From assembly GCA_018056045.1 (NCBI GenBank), contig JAGPGI010000123.1, positions 1 through 7,445 of the forward strand: a stretch of DNA of 7,445 nucleotides, written 5' to 3'. The stretch is from Paracoccus sp. (in: a-proteobacteria) (lineage in GTDB: Bacteria > Pseudomonadota > Alphaproteobacteria > Rhodobacterales > Rhodobacteraceae). Positions 6,881 through 7,445 of this stretch are shown one piece after another. The position numbers were made by a program, and so were the translations under genes. The notes below the pieces were generated by a model that did not search any database, was not told where the DNA came from, and was given only the letters and a program-made list of their open reading frames with translations. The first letter of the stretch is position 1. The number at the start of each line of letters is the position of its first letter.

Positions 6881-6894
6881 CCCGCGAGGACGCC

Positions 6895-7329
6895 ATGCCC
6901 ACCGTCTATATCCTGAACGGCCCGAACCTGAACCTGCTGGGCCAGCGCCAGCCCGAAATCTATGGCAGCACGACGCTTGCCGATGTCGAGCGCGACTGCC
7001 GCGCGCTGGCGGGCGAGCTGGGCGTCGATCTCGTCTTCTTCCAGTCCAACCACGAGGGCGCGATCATCGACATGATCCACGAGGCGCGCCAGAATGCGCA
7101 GGCGATCATCATCAACCCGGCCGCCTTCACCCATAGTTCGGTGGCGATTCTGGACGCGTTGAACACGTTTGACGGGCCGGTGATCGAGGTCCACATCTCG
7201 AATGTCCACAAGCGCGAGAGCTTCCGCCACCATTCCTTTGTCAGCCTGCGCGCCGATGGGGTGATGGCCGGGTTCGGCACCCATGGCTATCTGCTGGCGC
7301 TGCGCCACGCCGCCAAGCTGGTGCAATAG
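6895..7329 (+). CDS. aroQ: Type II 3-dehydroquinate dehydratase
   Basis: A 144-residue cytoplasmic enzyme that dehydrates 3-dehydroquinate to 3-dehydroshikimate, the third step of the shikimate pathway to aromatic amino acids. The N-terminal [19 protein letters not shown] signature carries R18 and catalytic Y23. N74 in [11 protein letters not shown]80, E98 and H100 in IEVHISN, and R111 in FRHHSF complete the expected active site; length is normal for the dodecameric type II family. The ATG at 6895 follows GAGGA (6886-6890). It lies 54 bp after the importer operon but behind a terminator, so it probably relies on read-through or a promoter inside the preceding gene. In many proteobacteria aroQ precedes accB-accC; no such start is visible in the 116 bp that remain. 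A catabolic role in quinate use cannot be excluded but nothing here supports it. Confidence 0.96.
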   Translation: MPTVYILNGPNLNLLGQRQPEIYGSTTLADVERDCRALAGELGVDLVFFQSNHEGAIIDMIHEARQNAQAIIINPAAFTHSSVAILDALNTFDGPVIEVHISNVHKRESFRHHSFVSLRADGVMAGFGTHGYLLALRHAAKLVQ

Positions 7330-7342
7330 GCGCGAAAATGCG

Positions 7343-7374
7343 CATGCCGCCGGCCCGATGGGCGCGGCGGCATG
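7343..7374. terminator. Long GC-rich hairpin downstream of aroQ, possible terminator
   Basis: CATGCCGCC (7343-7351) pairs perfectly with GGCGGCATG (7366-7374). Inside it GCCC (7353-7356) pairs with GGGC (7360-7363) around a GAT loop, giving 13 base pairs with one small internal loop. It starts 14 nt after the aroQ stop. No T-run follows on the plus strand. On the minus strand TTTT (opposite 7335-7338) occurs a few bases beyond the stem, so it might better terminate leftward transcripts. Hairpin is certain; its function is inferred. Confidence 0.5.
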
Positions 7375-7445
7375 GCTTGGCGGAGCGCAGGTGCCGGGCA
7401 GGGCCGACAGGGAGGGGGGATTGTGGGGCCATCACGCGCCGCGCA

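Noticed and set aside
5752..7326. A 524-residue minus-strand open frame opposite the binding-protein and aroQ genes.
   Set aside because: Low-complexity His/Gly/Asp/Gln composition typical of antisense to GC-rich coding DNA, and both opposite genes are firmly identified.
7241..7435. A 64-residue minus-strand open frame running into the antisense of aroQ.
   Set aside because: It overlaps aroQ and the hairpin, and has Pro/Arg-rich sequence without recognisable features.
7411..7445. GGAGGGGGG (7411-7419) followed by GTG at 7423, possibly the start of a further gene.
   Set aside because: Only seven codons are visible before the edge, spacing is short and the start is non-ATG, so it cannot be supported.

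Overview
The window is GC-rich, compact DNA with strong C/G preference at third codon positions. It comes from a proteobacterium and most likely from an alphaproteobacterium of the Paracoccus/Rhodobacter group. That placement rests on codon use, protein style and the long-chain acyl-CoA synthetase subtype at the left edge; it is a judgement by eye, not a database result.

Layout: (1) Positions 1-1468, minus strand, hold the first 489 residues of an AMP-forming acyl-CoA synthetase whose 3' end lies outside the window. (2) A 120-bp divergent intergenic region (1469-1588) must hold the promoters for this gene and for the rightward cluster. (3) Positions 1589-4148, plus strand, hold a two-component system: a soluble hybrid histidine kinase (PAS, coiled coil, PAS, kinase core, receiver) overlapping by 8 bp an OmpR-type response regulator. 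(4) Positions 4222-6840, plus strand, hold a complete NitT/TauT-type ABC importer: ATPase (GTG start), permease (4-bp overlap) and periplasmic binding protein (22 bp further on). (5) A strong intrinsic terminator (6857-6880) lies in the 54-bp gap before aroQ, a type II 3-dehydroquinase (6895-7329). (6) A long GC-rich hairpin follows aroQ, and the last 70 bp contain no gene I can support.

The most coherent reading is one functional module. A cytoplasmic PAS-containing kinase and its DNA-binding partner lie directly upstream of an uptake system of unidentified substrate, so the regulator plausibly controls the importer. No accessory enzyme (sulfonate monooxygenase, nitrate or nitrile enzyme, thiamine gene) or obvious riboswitch reveals the ligand. 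Notable details are the binding protein's only two cysteines, in a Cys-Leu-Cys motif near the expected ligand cleft, and the kinase's shortened receiver domain with no phosphotransfer (Hpt) domain in view. The aroQ gene is probably housekeeping and insulated from the transport operon by the terminator. I see no mobile elements, CRISPR arrays, tRNA or rRNA genes.
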